Part shown: in pieces, positions 1 to 6,508 of the stretch
How the letters are laid out: each line of letters opens with the position of its first letter
How positions within the stretch are numbered: position 1 is the stretch's first letter
IMG/VR virus record: IMGVR_UViG_3300008117_000088
Span: 1-64,000 of that record
DNA: 64,000 nt
Direction: 5' to 3' (one strand)
Source of the DNA: a virus
Program-made: the position numbers and the translations under genes
Notes under the pieces: generated by a model
Told to the model about the DNA's origin: nothing
What the model saw: the letters and a program-made list of their open reading frames with translations, nothing else
Database searches by the model: none

Positions 1-111
1 AAGATCGCTTCCCGGATTTGCACGTTCATAAGACTTACGTCCTTTTTCATTTAGACCGCCTTTTTGATTTTTTCCTTCTTTGCGGGTCCATGCAGCAGTT
101 TTAGTAGCCAT
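1..111 (-). CDS. Partial small basic protein, DUF6321-like
   Basis: The gene is cut by the window edge; only the first 37 codons are present. The N-terminus (MATKTAAWTRKEGKNQKGG) followed by a lysine- and glycine-rich NEKGRKSYERANPGS stretch resembles the DUF6321 family of short basic phage and bacterial proteins, whose function is not known. The ATG at 109-111 overlaps the TAA stop of the next upstream gene by one base (TAATG), which suggests coupled translation. Family assignment is from memory of the motif and is tentative. Confidence 0.7.
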   Translation of the reverse strand, partial: MATKTAAWTRKEGKNQKGGLNEKGRKSYERANPGSDL

Positions 112-506
112 TAGATATACCTGTCCCTGTCTATATCCGCTTCAGCGGGTTTTAAGTCTAACTTAGGATTGTTTTCCATTGATCTACGAATTCTGTTTTC
201 TTTGCTACCGTACACGGGAGCGTTATTAGGGGCCTCTTCCATCAACCCTCTAAACTGTTGAGATCCCGGAGTATTAAGTTGTCGTTGGGCCCAATCTTGG
301 TCAATCTTGTCAGCAACCTTCGGATCAACCTTAGCAACCTTGTTTTCTGACATATGTTTTAATATTTCAGAAGCTGCATCTGGATGATAGTTCATTTTTA
401 CAGCCCTAGACGTCAAAGCCTTTTTTGCGGAATGGTCTTGCTTTCCAGTAGCCATTTGACTTAAGGTGCGCCCTTTGTACATGGAAACTTTTTTCTGTCT
501 AGGCAT
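111..506 (-). CDS. Hypothetical basic protein
   Basis: 131 residues, rich in Lys and Arg at the start (MPRQKKVSMYKGR), polar throughout, with no membrane segment and no motif I recognise. It sits in a run of short minus-strand genes linked by 1-base overlaps. Similar small basic proteins recur at 18.5-22.8 kb and 53.4-54.7 kb. They could be virion-internal, DNA-associated or assembly proteins, but the sequence does not decide this. Confidence 0.8.
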   Translation of the reverse strand: MPRQKKVSMYKGRTLSQMATGKQDHSAKKALTSRAVKMNYHPDAASEILKHMSENKVAKVDPKVADKIDQDWAQRQLNTPGSQQFRGLMEEAPNNAPVYGSKENRIRRSMENNPKLDLKPAEADIDRDRYI

Positions 507-706
507 TATCGTCCCAACATATCTGTAGCTTGTTCAGAGACTTGATAGCGACCGAATGATGGACGTACACCGCCATAGATTCCGCCTTGAATAGAACGTG
601 TTCCATAGAACTCTTTCGCCCGAGACGACCCTGTACGTACACCTTCACCAAATGCACGTTCTTCACGTGTGCGTCCTAGTGCAGGATCTTTAATCTTCTT
701 TTTCAT
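506..706 (-). CDS. Hypothetical small basic protein
   Basis: 66 residues beginning MKKKIKDPALGRTREER, glycine- and arginine-rich. It contains a GGIYGGVRPSFGRY segment of low complexity that is probably flexible. The start lies inside the end of the next upstream gene (17-base overlap). No function recognised. Confidence 0.75.
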   Translation of the reverse strand: MKKKIKDPALGRTREERAFGEGVRTGSSRAKEFYGTRSIQGGIYGGVRPSFGRYQVSEQATDMLGR

Positions 707-833
707 ACTTCTTCACAACTCCTGCATGTTGTGGTCCCCACATGCGCTCGCCGGGTTGAGTCTGTTCTTCTTTCTTTGCTTTGTAATCTGCCATTGAGAT
801 TACTTTGCCAAATTGAGTCTTGTTAGGTTCCAT
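690..833 (-). CDS. Hypothetical 47-residue protein
   Basis: A short reading frame: ATG at 831-833, TAA at 690-692. It begins MEPNKTQFGKVISMADYKAK and ends in a charged VVKKYEKED tail. Support comes from gene packing: its ATG overlaps the TAA of the upstream gene by one base (TAATG), and it fills what would otherwise be the only gap in this run. Function unknown. Confidence 0.65.
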   Translation of the reverse strand: MEPNKTQFGKVISMADYKAKKEEQTQPGERMWGPQHAGVVKKYEKED

Positions 834-1201
834 TACTTGCTCTTCTTTAATGCACGTTGTGCGTTAGAACGCTTATTAGGATTCCATTGTGCCCATTGGA
901 TCATCTTCTGACGCTTCTTTTCTTTCTCAGCATCACTCTTTGCTCCACCCTTGCCTGTTACAGGACGGGCCTTTTGCCATTTGCCAACTTGTGCATCTCT
1001 TGCCTTAGTACCGGAACGAGTATTAGTTGTGGTTGCTACGAAATCTGGACTATTAGGATCAGTCTCAGCAAGAGCTTTCTTTGCATTTGCTTTGCGATTT
1101 GGATTGGCCATGGCCCACTGACGCCAGGTTTCACCTGTGCCTGTTTTAGGGGAAGAGTTCTTCCAGTCAGAGTTATCTACGCGGTCAGATTTCTTAGGCA
1201 T
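833..1201 (-). CDS. Hypothetical basic protein with internal duplication
   Basis: 122 residues, Lys/Arg/Asn/Ala-rich. A motif appears twice, WRQWAMANPNRKANAKKAL near residues 26-44 and IQWAQWNPNKRSNAQRALKK near the C-terminus (about residues 100-119). This is an internal repeat of a W-x2-NPN-(K/R)-x-NA-x-(K/R)-AL unit. The repeat suggests a duplicated helix or binding element. No family recognised. Confidence 0.8.
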   Translation of the reverse strand: MPKKSDRVDNSDWKNSSPKTGTGETWRQWAMANPNRKANAKKALAETDPNSPDFVATTTNTRSGTKARDAQVGKWQKARPVTGKGGAKSDAEKEKKRQKMIQWAQWNPNKRSNAQRALKKSK

Positions 1202-1210
1202 GGAATAAGT

Positions 1211-1432
1211 TTACTTATCTAAAGGGGCGTCGTATGCCTTAATAGCTGCTATGAGATTTTGACGTATCTCAATAAAGCGCTCTGGGTGGTGGTTTATGAA
1301 ATGCTCAACCACAGACTTGACGCTTTTAGGAGGAGGCAGACAGCCGTTATTAAAGTCCCTATGGATGAGTCTTTGTAGATCGCCTACTTCATCATCCCGG
1401 TCTTCTTGCTCCATAAGCCATACCATGAACAT
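1211..1432 (-). CDS. YozE/SAM-like small protein
   Basis: 73 residues. The pattern FMVWLMEQEDRDDEVGDL followed by a second helix ending VVEHFINHHP resembles the YozE SAM-like fold of small Firmicute and phage proteins, which is a weak match made by eye. Acidic and Leu-rich, no membrane segment. A start at the second Met (MVWLM) is also possible; no good ribosome binding site decides between them. Confidence 0.7.
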   Translation of the reverse strand: MFMVWLMEQEDRDDEVGDLQRLIHRDFNNGCLPPPKSVKSVVEHFINHHPERFIEIRQNLIAAIKAYDAPLDK

Positions 1433-1469
1433 GGCATATAGGGTAAGTCAGCAAGGGGCTGAATTTGGT

Positions 1470-1670
1470 CTAAATCTTTTCGCATTCTGTGCGGATGTAG
1501 TCACGCAACTCAAATATTAATTCATCTGCTTCCATAGTGTCTTCATAGCCTTGTTCTTCAAGGTATTCGAAGAAATCACGAGATCCAACAAGGATAGGTA
1601 ACTCTCCGAGATCCGGATGCCAGATAACACCAATAATGTCATCTCTTTCAACAATAAACGGCTCTTTCAT
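1470..1670 (-). CDS. Hypothetical acidic protein
   Basis: 66 residues starting MKEPFIVERDDIIG. A longer start 18 bases upstream exists, but a GGAGG sits 8 bases before this ATG and the ATG overlaps the TAA of the upstream gene (TAATGA), so I chose 1670. The C-terminal half is acidic and helical (EYLEEQGYEDTMEADELIFE). Function unknown. Confidence 0.8.
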   Translation of the reverse strand: MKEPFIVERDDIIGVIWHPDLGELPILVGSRDFFEYLEEQGYEDTMEADELIFELRDYIRTECEKI

Positions 1671-1825
1671 TAATAACCTCCAAGGCATTGATCTGAATGC
1701 GTATGTATCCAGCGGGACTCATTGTACGCTTCCTTATTCGGAGCATATAACCAGAATCCACAAGCGCCACATTGACCACTCCACTCTTCCGCAAAGAAGT
1801 CGTACTCCATAAGCTTGTATCGCAT
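1670..1825 (-). CDS. Cys/His zinc-binding microprotein
   Basis: 51 residues. One CGAC knuckle near residues 19-22 is followed by a C-terminal HTHSDQC group (residues 41-47), which gives enough Cys and His ligands for one zinc ion. The gene carries the GGAGG of the next downstream gene in its last codons and ends in TAATGA, so the two are translationally coupled. It is the first gene of the leftward operon and starts opposite the plus-strand cassettes. Confidence 0.7.
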   Translation of the reverse strand: MRYKLMEYDFFAEEWSGQCGACGFWLYAPNKEAYNESRWIHTHSDQCLGGY

Positions 1826-1900
1826 GGGGGCCGACTCTACTCCCTAGGCTACTGTGTGACAAATTGAGGTGTTACCTACATTTGAGACCTGGCCCCCCTT

Positions 1901-1980
1901 TGTGATTTTGGCCACATTTAACCCTGGGGGGGTCAGCTTTGTGAGATGCGCCACATTATTACAAACCTACTTCCGCTAAC
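1901..1980 (+). promoter_or_regulatory. Regulatory module 1 (two CRP/GlxR-like palindromes + C element)
   Basis: Two tandem TGTGA-N6-CCACA palindromes at 1901-1916 and 1940-1955, then the conserved C element at 1961-1980. The start codon of the first cassette lies 61 bases downstream. No clear A element (TGTTTGTGTTG) is present in this copy. The region lies between divergent gene sets and may also serve the leftward operon. Confidence 0.7.
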
Positions 1981-2041
1981 TCAGCGTGTCTGCCATAGTT
2001 CAACCATCAACACCGACCGAGTGTTGGTAAAGGGGCAACAA

Positions 2042-2326
2042 ATGGCAATCACAGCAGAAAACGCAAAGCGCATGATGTTAATCACCTCAAGCGCAAACCT
2101 CAGCGACGAGGACTTCCCGTTCTTTCGCAATCACATCACATCATTCAGCGAGTGGCTGGTATCCGAGGCAATCAACGACCTAGTGCGACTAGGTGTAGAT
2201 AAAGACCTTGCTTCCTCAATGCTCAACACCATCTCCCACATCTCAAGCATGGCGGGCGCAACCAATCTCTTTGATTACGGCGTGAGTGCCACAATCTTTG
2301 AGGAAAACGGACTTCGTGATGCGTAG
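2042..2326 (+). CDS. Hypothetical helical protein (cassette 1)
   Basis: 94 residues from the ATG at 2042, which follows AAGGGGC. The frame is open further upstream, to an ATG at 1946, but that would run through the C element, so I reject it. The same AAGGGG-type site precedes most cassettes. Mostly helical and polar (MAITAENAKRMM...). No recognised domain. Confidence 0.8.
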   Translation: MAITAENAKRMMLITSSANLSDEDFPFFRNHITSFSEWLVSEAINDLVRLGVDKDLASSMLNTISHISSMAGATNLFDYGVSATIFEENGLRDA

Positions 2327-2480
2327 TCCTACTTACTATCGAATTCGAACACTTGTTCGGGTCTTATTCTGGACATCATTAGTCATAGGTATCTATTACC
2401 TAGCCACTCACATCAACTGGGTTGGCGATGGATACTGCTGGGGAACAATCACCGAGTGCTTCTTCGAGGAGGGGAAATGA
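2319..2480 (+). CDS. Small single-pass membrane protein
   Basis: 53 residues from ATG 2319, overlapping the upstream stop by 8 bases. It has a short basic N-terminus (MRSPTYYRIRTLVR), then one hydrophobic segment at about residues 15-33 (VLFWTSLVIGIYYLATH), then a short acidic tail with two cysteines. An N-in orientation is likely from the positive N-terminus. It could be a holin, superinfection-exclusion or membrane-stress protein; the sequence does not tell. A LexA-box-like palindrome lies inside the gene at 2346-2359. Confidence 0.75.
   Translation: MRSPTYYRIRTLVRVLFWTSLVIGIYYLATHINWVGDGYCWGTITECFFEEGK
2346..2359. promoter_or_regulatory. LexA-box-like palindrome (intragenic)
   Basis: CGAACACTTGTTCG has intact CGAAC/GTTCG arms with 4-base spacing. 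It differs at one position from the Gram-positive SOS consensus CGAACRNRYGTTCG. It lies 27 bases into the membrane protein gene. It is paired with a perfect match 367 bases downstream. Confidence 0.45.
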
Positions 2481-2587
2481 CAGACGGCGAGATGATTGAC
2501 CAAATCATGGAATGGATCAACACGGACGGCGAACAGCTATCTGATGAAGATGTCATGAACAACATTAGGGAAATGCTCAAACAATAG
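2477..2587 (+). CDS. Acidic 36-residue protein
   Basis: A tiny frame: ATG at 2477-2479 overlapping the upstream TGA (ATGA), TAG at 2585-2587, with an excellent AGGAGGGG site just upstream. Sequence MTDGEMIDQIMEWINTDGEQ continues with more acidic and Met residues, so a pair of amphipathic helices is likely. It is the last gene of cassette 1. Function unknown. Confidence 0.75.
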   Translation: MTDGEMIDQIMEWINTDGEQLSDEDVMNNIREMLKQ

Positions 2588-2606
2588 AGTTGCCCCACAA
2601 CAGCGG

Positions 2607-2630
2607 AGCGCCTGCCAATCGGTGGGCGCT
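2607..2630 (+). terminator. Inverted repeat, possible weak terminator
   Basis: AGCGCCTGCC, loop AATC, GGTGGGCGCT: a GC-rich hairpin 20 bases after the cassette 1 stop. It is not followed by a clear T-run, so termination is uncertain. Confidence 0.45.
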
Positions 2631-2648
2631 TCGTCTTGCTCGGCGAAA

Positions 2649-2770
2649 TGTTTGTGTTGGTCAGCCCACCCACCCTGACTCAACCCTAAAGGGAATAGGG
2701 GGGAGAGAAGCTCGAACAGATGTTCGGCCAGGAATGTGATGTAGATAACAACAAAGCCTATTCCGCTAAC
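2649..2770 (+). promoter_or_regulatory. Regulatory module 2 (A, palindrome, C)
   Basis: A element TGTTTGTGTTGGTCAGCC with CCCACCCACCC from 2649, a small CCCTAAAGGG repeat, a LexA-like box at 2713-2726, the palindrome TGTGATGTAGATAACA at 2735-2750 and, directly abutting, the C element ACAAAGCCTATTCCGCTAAC at 2751-2770. The start codon is 67 bases downstream. Confidence 0.8.
2713..2726. promoter_or_regulatory. Perfect LexA/SOS-box-like palindrome
   Basis: CGAACAGATGTTCG matches the Gram-positive LexA consensus CGAACRNRYGTTCG at every position. It lies in the promoter region of the DUF4192 cassette, 8 bases before the CRP-like palindrome, where a bound repressor could block transcription. Function is inferred from the match only. 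Confidence 0.6.
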
Positions 2771-2837
2771 TGTGAGAAAGTGAGAAGGTTCTCCTATCGG
2801 TGAAACAGAAGTAGCCGATAAGAAAGAAGGGGCAAAG

Positions 2838-3302
2838 ATGACCAAAGTCATCACTTACGGCTCAGCAGTAGAAGCGATAGACGCTCTCATGCTGGAGCAT
2901 GTAAATAACGCACCACTATCAGCAGACCTCGCTGAAGTTGTGGCGTTCGCAGTAAATAACGACCTACAAGTTCGGGATTATATTCTCGGATTACTACCTG
3001 ATGTTCTAACGGCACAAGGAGCGATTAGTTTCGTATCCGACCTGTTGCCACTCGTAGCGGAAGCCGACCGAGTTCCGTTCTACTCCGTATTATCCGCCTT
3101 CTACTCTGAAGCAGGGGATAACGACCTCGCCCACGCTTCACTATTCACAGCGCAGAGTCTAAATCCTGATTACTCTCTCGCTAAGTTGCTCTCTCGGGTT
3201 CTTGCCTCGGGTATGCCAATGGATTTCGCAAGCATGCGTGCGGAACTTCATCCGAAGGTTGTCGAAACCCTTACGGAGAATAGGGAACTGGTCATTTCCT
3301 AG
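2838..3302 (+). CDS. DUF4192-like protein (cassette 2)
   Basis: 154 residues. The C-terminal half (AFYSEAGDNDLAHASLFTAQ, then LNPDYSLAKLLSRVLASGMP) strongly resembles the C-terminus of DUF4192, a family common in Actinobacteria and their phages with no established function. Full bacterial DUF4192 proteins are usually longer, so this is a short version. The start follows GAAGAAAGAAGGGGCAAAG. Alone in its cassette, with a LexA-like box in its promoter. Confidence 0.8.
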   Translation: MTKVITYGSAVEAIDALMLEHVNNAPLSADLAEVVAFAVNNDLQVRDYILGLLPDVLTAQGAISFVSDLLPLVAEADRVPFYSVLSAFYSEAGDNDLAHASLFTAQSLNPDYSLAKLLSRVLASGMPMDFASMRAELHPKVVETLTENRELVIS

Positions 3303-3310
3303 AACTCACG

Positions 3311-3342
3311 CCGACCCCCACTCGCAAGGGTGGGGGGTTCGG
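3311..3342 (+). terminator. GC-rich hairpin, probable terminator
   Basis: CCGACCCCCAC pairs with GTGGGGGGTTCGG across a short loop, 9 bases after the cassette 2 stop. No T-run follows. Confidence 0.55.
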
Positions 3343-3371
3343 TGGATCGCGCCGGCCGCAGCTCGCGCAAA

Positions 3372-3475
3372 TGTTTGTGTTGAGACCCGCCCACCCTAGT
3401 CTCTGACTTACTTCGTAAGGGAGTTGTTGAGAGAGTTCGTGTGGCGCACATCACATCAAACCTACTTACGCTAAC
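3372..3475 (+). promoter_or_regulatory. Regulatory module 3 (A, palindrome, C)
   Basis: A element TGTTTGTGTTGAGACCCGCC from 3372, a CTTAC-TTC-GTAAG hairpin, palindrome TGTGGCGCACATCACA at 3440-3455 and C element TCAAACCTACTTACGCTAAC at 3456-3475 with no gap. The start codon is 57 bases downstream after GAAGGGGCAGTA. Confidence 0.8.
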
Positions 3476-3532
3476 TAACGAGATAAGCAAAACTAAGAGT
3501 GTTGGTGAAGGTCATCAACGGAAGGGGCAGTA

Positions 3533-3910
3533 ATGAAAGTAAAAGTGCCTGTAAATCTGGTAATCGCTGGTCTGGAACGCAGAGTAGCAGAAAACCGAGA
3601 GGTATCAGCACGCAACCAAATCGTTCGTGATAAATACGAGCAAGACAAAAAATCATGGGCAGAAGCGGTTGGCAAACTACCACTAGAAATAGATGATGTT
3701 AGTTATTCCACATGGCGAAACTCAGTATCTATTTCTTACAAAGTTCCAAACGGAACACGCATACCTGATGAACCACGACTTGGCGATTTAGAAAGCGAGT
3801 TGGGTAGCCATGAGGTTGATGAAATCGCTAATGCTGTTCGTATCTTAGGCATGAGCGAAGATGAGTATGTATCAGCAAGCACCATGAAGGAAATCGGAAG
3901 GTATCTCTAA
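3533..3910 (+). CDS. Hypothetical protein (cassette 3)
   Basis: 125 residues. The N-terminal part (residues 5-55) is charged and likely a helix or coiled coil (ERRVAENREVSARNQIVRDK). The middle looks like beta strands (SYSTWRNSVSISYKVP) and the tail is acidic. Ribosome site GAAGGGGC. Its TAA overlaps the ATG of the next gene by one base. No family recognised. Confidence 0.85.
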   Translation: MKVKVPVNLVIAGLERRVAENREVSARNQIVRDKYEQDKKSWAEAVGKLPLEIDDVSYSTWRNSVSISYKVPNGTRIPDEPRLGDLESELGSHEVDEIANAVRILGMSEDEYVSASTMKEIGRYL

Positions 3911-4395
3911 TGGGGTTGGACATGTATCTAGGCGCTCGCTCTACAAATAGCGAGTATCAAGAGTTGGGTTATTGGCGCAAGGCTAACGCTGTTCATGGTT
4001 GGTTCGTTCGTGAGTGCGCTAATGGATTAGATGAGTGCCAAGAGATTTTTGTATCTCGTGAGCAACTTCTAAAACTCCGTTCGGATTGTAATAATGCTCT
4101 CGCAAACCGAGAGAACGCAGTTCCGAATAATGAGGACAATGTAGTTATCAAGCAACCTGTTGGTAGCGGTCAAGACCTTGCTCAGTTCATCATGGAGAAC
4201 ATGAAAGCCGAGCAACAAAAGATTGGCACTACTCTGGTGAGTGATGACCCACTTCAGCCAACGGCTGGTTTCTTCTTCGGCTCAACCGAGAAAGATGAGT
4301 GGTATTACAACGACCTGATGGAAACCATTGACATCATAGATAAGGCGCTCGCCTTAGGTGATGATTGGCAAGTTATCTACCAAGCAAGTTGGTAG
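3910..4395 (+). CDS. Conserved phage protein of the MGLDMYL type
   Basis: 161 residues beginning MGLDMYLGAR, with an ELGYWRKANAVHGWF block at about residues 18-32. I recognise this MGLDMYL...YWRKAN.(I/V)H.WF pattern from hypothetical proteins of many tailed phages; no function is known. A central low-complexity region separates it from a C-terminal EWYYNDLMETIDIIDKAL helix. Coupled to the upstream gene and followed by a strong terminator. Confidence 0.85.
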   Translation: MGLDMYLGARSTNSEYQELGYWRKANAVHGWFVRECANGLDECQEIFVSREQLLKLRSDCNNALANRENAVPNNEDNVVIKQPVGSGQDLAQFIMENMKAEQQKIGTTLVSDDPLQPTAGFFFGSTEKDEWYYNDLMETIDIIDKALALGDDWQVIYQASW

Positions 4396-4405
4396 GTTGC
4401 CCCAA

Positions 4406-4439
4406 GCGAGTTGCCCCCGAAAGGGGGCGCTCGTTTTTT
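4406..4439 (+). terminator. Rho-independent terminator
   Basis: GCGAG-TT-GCCCCC, loop GAAA, GGGGGC-G-CTCG followed by TTTTTT. A textbook intrinsic terminator closing cassette 3. Confidence 0.9.
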
Positions 4440-4463
4440 AGGGAACGCCAAACCCGAAGCCAC

Positions 4464-4563
4464 TTGTTTGTGTTGGCTCCCACCCACCCTGAGCCTGATC
4501 CCTAAAGGGATAGGGAAAGAGAGCTCGTGTGATGTGGATCACTACAAAGCCTATTGTGCTAAC
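4464..4563 (+). promoter_or_regulatory. Regulatory module 4 (A, palindrome, C)
   Basis: A element TTGTTTGTGTTGGCTCCCAC from 4464, hairpin ATCCCTAAAGGGAT, palindrome TGTGATGTGGATCACT at 4528-4543 and abutting C element ACAAAGCCTATTGTGCTAAC at 4544-4563. The start codon is 56 bases downstream after GAAGGGGCAGAC. Confidence 0.85.
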
Positions 4564-4619
4564 TAGTGCTAGGCATTAGATTGGGTCTAGTTAGGAGATA
4601 CCTAACGGAAGGGGCAGAC

Positions 4620-4721
4620 ATGATGCTAATGGCGACATGTGTAGAGTGCGAGAGGGTGTTCAACCTTCTTGATGAGAATGATGCGAATGAGGTGGCATAT
4701 GGACACGATTGTGAGTCCTGA
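4620..4721 (+). CDS. Zinc-knuckle microprotein (cassette 4)
   Basis: 33 residues: MMLMATCVECERVFNLLDEN followed by a short acidic stretch and GHDCES. The C-x2-C pair with a C-terminal H-x-C gives four zinc ligands. The pattern (CxxCxRVF...YGHDC) is one I associate with short actinophage proteins of unknown role. Well placed after GAAGGGGCAGAC. Confidence 0.75.
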   Translation: MMLMATCVECERVFNLLDENDANEVAYGHDCES

Positions 4722-4929
4722 GTCTCAAAAGTTTTACTCTAAGTATTATGGCGATTTAGTGGGCGCCACGATTCTTAGTTATGACGGGATGGTAGAGGAT
4801 GAGTTTGGAATGTATCCATTCCCTACATTTACTGTCCGGTTCAAGGATGGGCAGAAAGGTCAGATTCAGATCTATGCTGATGAGGAGGGTAATGGTGGCG
4901 GGTTCATCTCCGGATTAGCCTTGCCATAG
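4699..4929 (+). CDS. Hypothetical protein
   Basis: 76 residues from ATG 4699 (MDTIVSPES), preceded by GAGGTGG 5 bases away and overlapping the upstream gene by 23 bases. A further in-frame ATG at 4669 has no site and would deepen the overlap. A mixed alpha/beta pattern (VGATILSYDGMVEDE, then FTVRFKDGQKGQIQIYAD) suggests a small beta sheet. Family unknown. Confidence 0.8.
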   Translation: MDTIVSPESQKFYSKYYGDLVGATILSYDGMVEDEFGMYPFPTFTVRFKDGQKGQIQIYADEEGNGGGFISGLALP

Positions 4930-5069
4930 TAGATTTCGAGGTAGGTGCGTCAAAGCGGTTTATTTCCTTTCTTGCTCCCGCCAAGCGCATTCATGATCCG
5001 CCACACTTCTCGGGGAGATGTAGCTGCGTGCCTACCTATTCCACAGCTGAGGCCGCCGGCCGCGGGGAA

Positions 5070-5165
5070 AGTTTGTGTTGGCCCACCCGCCCCGTTAAGG
5101 GAGTTGTTGTTATTCAGCTGTGATTCAAATCACAAGAGAAACTTTACAAACCTACTACCACGAAA
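5070..5165 (+). promoter_or_regulatory. Regulatory module 5 (A, palindrome, C)
   Basis: The 4930-5069 stretch before it holds no convincing gene. A element AGTTTGTGTTGGCCCACCCG from 5070, palindrome TGTGATTCAAATCACA at 5119-5134 (the most symmetric copy), an 11-base gap, and the C element ACAAACCTACTACCACGAAA at 5146-5165. The 11-base gap is about one helical turn longer than the zero gap of most copies. Confidence 0.8.
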
Positions 5166-5223
5166 GAGATATACATGAGAAGGTTCACCTACCTAGTCAG
5201 GGCGACTAGAGAAAGAAGGGGTT

Positions 5224-5832
5224 ATGGGTTATTACATTGACCTAGTAGATGCAGAGTGGGAGATAACTGAATCTCCTGAATCTCTTGCAACTATTAGAGA
5301 GATGCCAACTAAATACCATGCTATTAAGCGTGGTGGCTCATCCAATGGCGAGAAGTGGTTCTCCTGGATGAATGATACTGATATCGAAACCGCGGAGACT
5401 GTAGAGAGTGTCTTCAATCAACTCGGATTCGAGACTGAAAAAGTAGACGGCGGGTTCAAACTTGCTTACTACAATAGCAAAACTGGTCAAGAAGATTTAT
5501 TTTTGGCGGTTATGGCTCCCTTTACCAAGGATGGTTCATACATTGAATGGCGAGGTGAGGACGGCGCGTTATGGAAGTTTGAAATCCACAACGGTCGCAT
5601 GTTTCGCTCCGAGTCTGAGATTATCTGGACCAACTCCCAACCGTATTCTTACTGGCACTATGATTTAGAGCCAGCAACAATGCAAGGACGTCAGATTAAT
5701 ATTGACCCACTTGCTCCCGCTGATGAGTTAGCGCAAGCGCTCAAAACTGCTAAAGAATGGGATGATGCGGACCAGGCATACTATGCCAAACTCCGTGCTG
5801 AACGTGAAGAGGCAGAGAAAGCCAACGCGTGA
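5224..5832 (+). CDS. Conserved actinophage protein, MGYYIDLVDAEW type
   Basis: 202 residues. It starts MGYYIDLVDAEWEI and continues KYHAIKRGGSSNGEKWFSW, a pattern I recall from hypothetical proteins of actinobacteriophages. A C-terminal helical acidic segment follows (EWDDADQAYYAKLRAEREEA). No catalytic motif is visible. Ribosome site AAGAAGGGG. It ends in GTGA, overlapping the next gene. Confidence 0.85.
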   Translation: MGYYIDLVDAEWEITESPESLATIREMPTKYHAIKRGGSSNGEKWFSWMNDTDIETAETVESVFNQLGFETEKVDGGFKLAYYNSKTGQEDLFLAVMAPFTKDGSYIEWRGEDGALWKFEIHNGRMFRSESEIIWTNSQPYSYWHYDLEPATMQGRQINIDPLAPADELAQALKTAKEWDDADQAYYAKLRAEREEAEKANA

Positions 5833-5963
5833 GAACTTTGCACGTATGTTGCTCGCACATACAGCATGAGAACTATTGCCCATGCTGTATGAGCGAGTGC
5901 GAAGCAGAGAAGGATTCTGGAATGCAAGGTCCTTACTGCAAGTGCAACAGATGTAGCAGCTAA
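5829..5963 (+). CDS. Cysteine-rich 44-residue protein
   Basis: A GTG-start frame overlapping the upstream stop (GTGA), ending TAA at 5961-5963. Nine cysteines in 44 residues: a VCCSH pair, NYCPCCMSEC, then YCKCNRCSS at the end. This density suggests binding of two zinc ions or another metal. No family recognised. Evidence is the intact overlapping frame and the regular Cys pattern. Confidence 0.6.
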   Translation: MRTLHVCCSHIQHENYCPCCMSECEAEKDSGMQGPYCKCNRCSS

Positions 5964-6011
5964 GGCTGCTGATGATCCAAGCTATGCCCCGCTAGGATCC
6001 AAACGAGCTCG

Positions 6012-6041
6012 GCCGCTGCCCCGGCCGGGCATCGTTTTTTT
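6012..6041 (+). terminator. Rho-independent terminator
   Basis: A GC-rich stem (CTCGGCCG / CCGGCCGGG) followed by CATCG and a run of seven T. It closes cassette 5. Confidence 0.8.
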
Positions 6042-6073
6042 AGGGCGCCAAATCTTATTTCCCGAATGCCTAA

Positions 6074-6191
6074 TGTTTGTGTTGGCCCGCCCTCCCCATT
6101 TATATACTAGGGAATATTCATATATTCATTCAGCTGCTGAAGAGAGCTGCAGTCATGTGATGTAAATCACTACAGACCTACTTACGCTAAA
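6074..6191 (+). promoter_or_regulatory. Regulatory module 6 (A, palindrome, C)
   Basis: A element TGTTTGTGTTGGCCCGCCCT from 6074, TATATACTAGGG, palindrome TGTGATGTAAATCACT at 6156-6171, and abutting C element ACAGACCTACTTACGCTAAA at 6172-6191. The start codon is 62 bases on. Confidence 0.85.
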
Positions 6192-6253
6192 AGAGAGATG
6201 GACCTATGGTTCAGTCACTGGTTACAGATAGTAACTAAGTGAAGGGATAGAGA

Positions 6254-6508
6254 ATGCGTACTCTGAGAGAGATAGCGCTGGAGATAGATTGGGAATGCCG
6301 GGGTAAGTCTTGGTATCCATATGCAGAAGCATATGTCACTCCCATGATGTCACTCGATACCATGCAAGACCGGTACTTCGAGGATTCAGCAGAATCAATA
6401 GTCTCCTATGCACTGGCTAATCTCCAGTCATGGAGAGGAGACAATGCCCGTCGAATTAAGGCGGAACTCAATGCAATGCTCAAGTCAGCAAGGAAGGTGA
6501 ATGCATGA
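6254..6508 (+). CDS. Conserved small actinophage protein (cassette 6)
   Basis: 84 residues. The arrangement IALEIDWECRGKSWYPYAEA, a SLDT.Q.RY segment, then SIVSYALANLQSWRGD and IKAELNAML is one I recall from many actinophage hypothetical proteins. Helical, soluble. Start follows GAAGGGATAGAGA. Its stop overlaps the next ATG (ATGA). Confidence 0.85.
   Translation: MRTLREIALEIDWECRGKSWYPYAEAYVTPMMSLDTMQDRYFEDSAESIVSYALANLQSWRGDNARRIKAELNAMLKSARKVNA

Noticed and set aside
1946-2041. Longer start for the first plus-strand gene at 1946.
   Set aside because: It would run through the conserved C element and has no AAGGGG-type site; the ATG at 2042 does.
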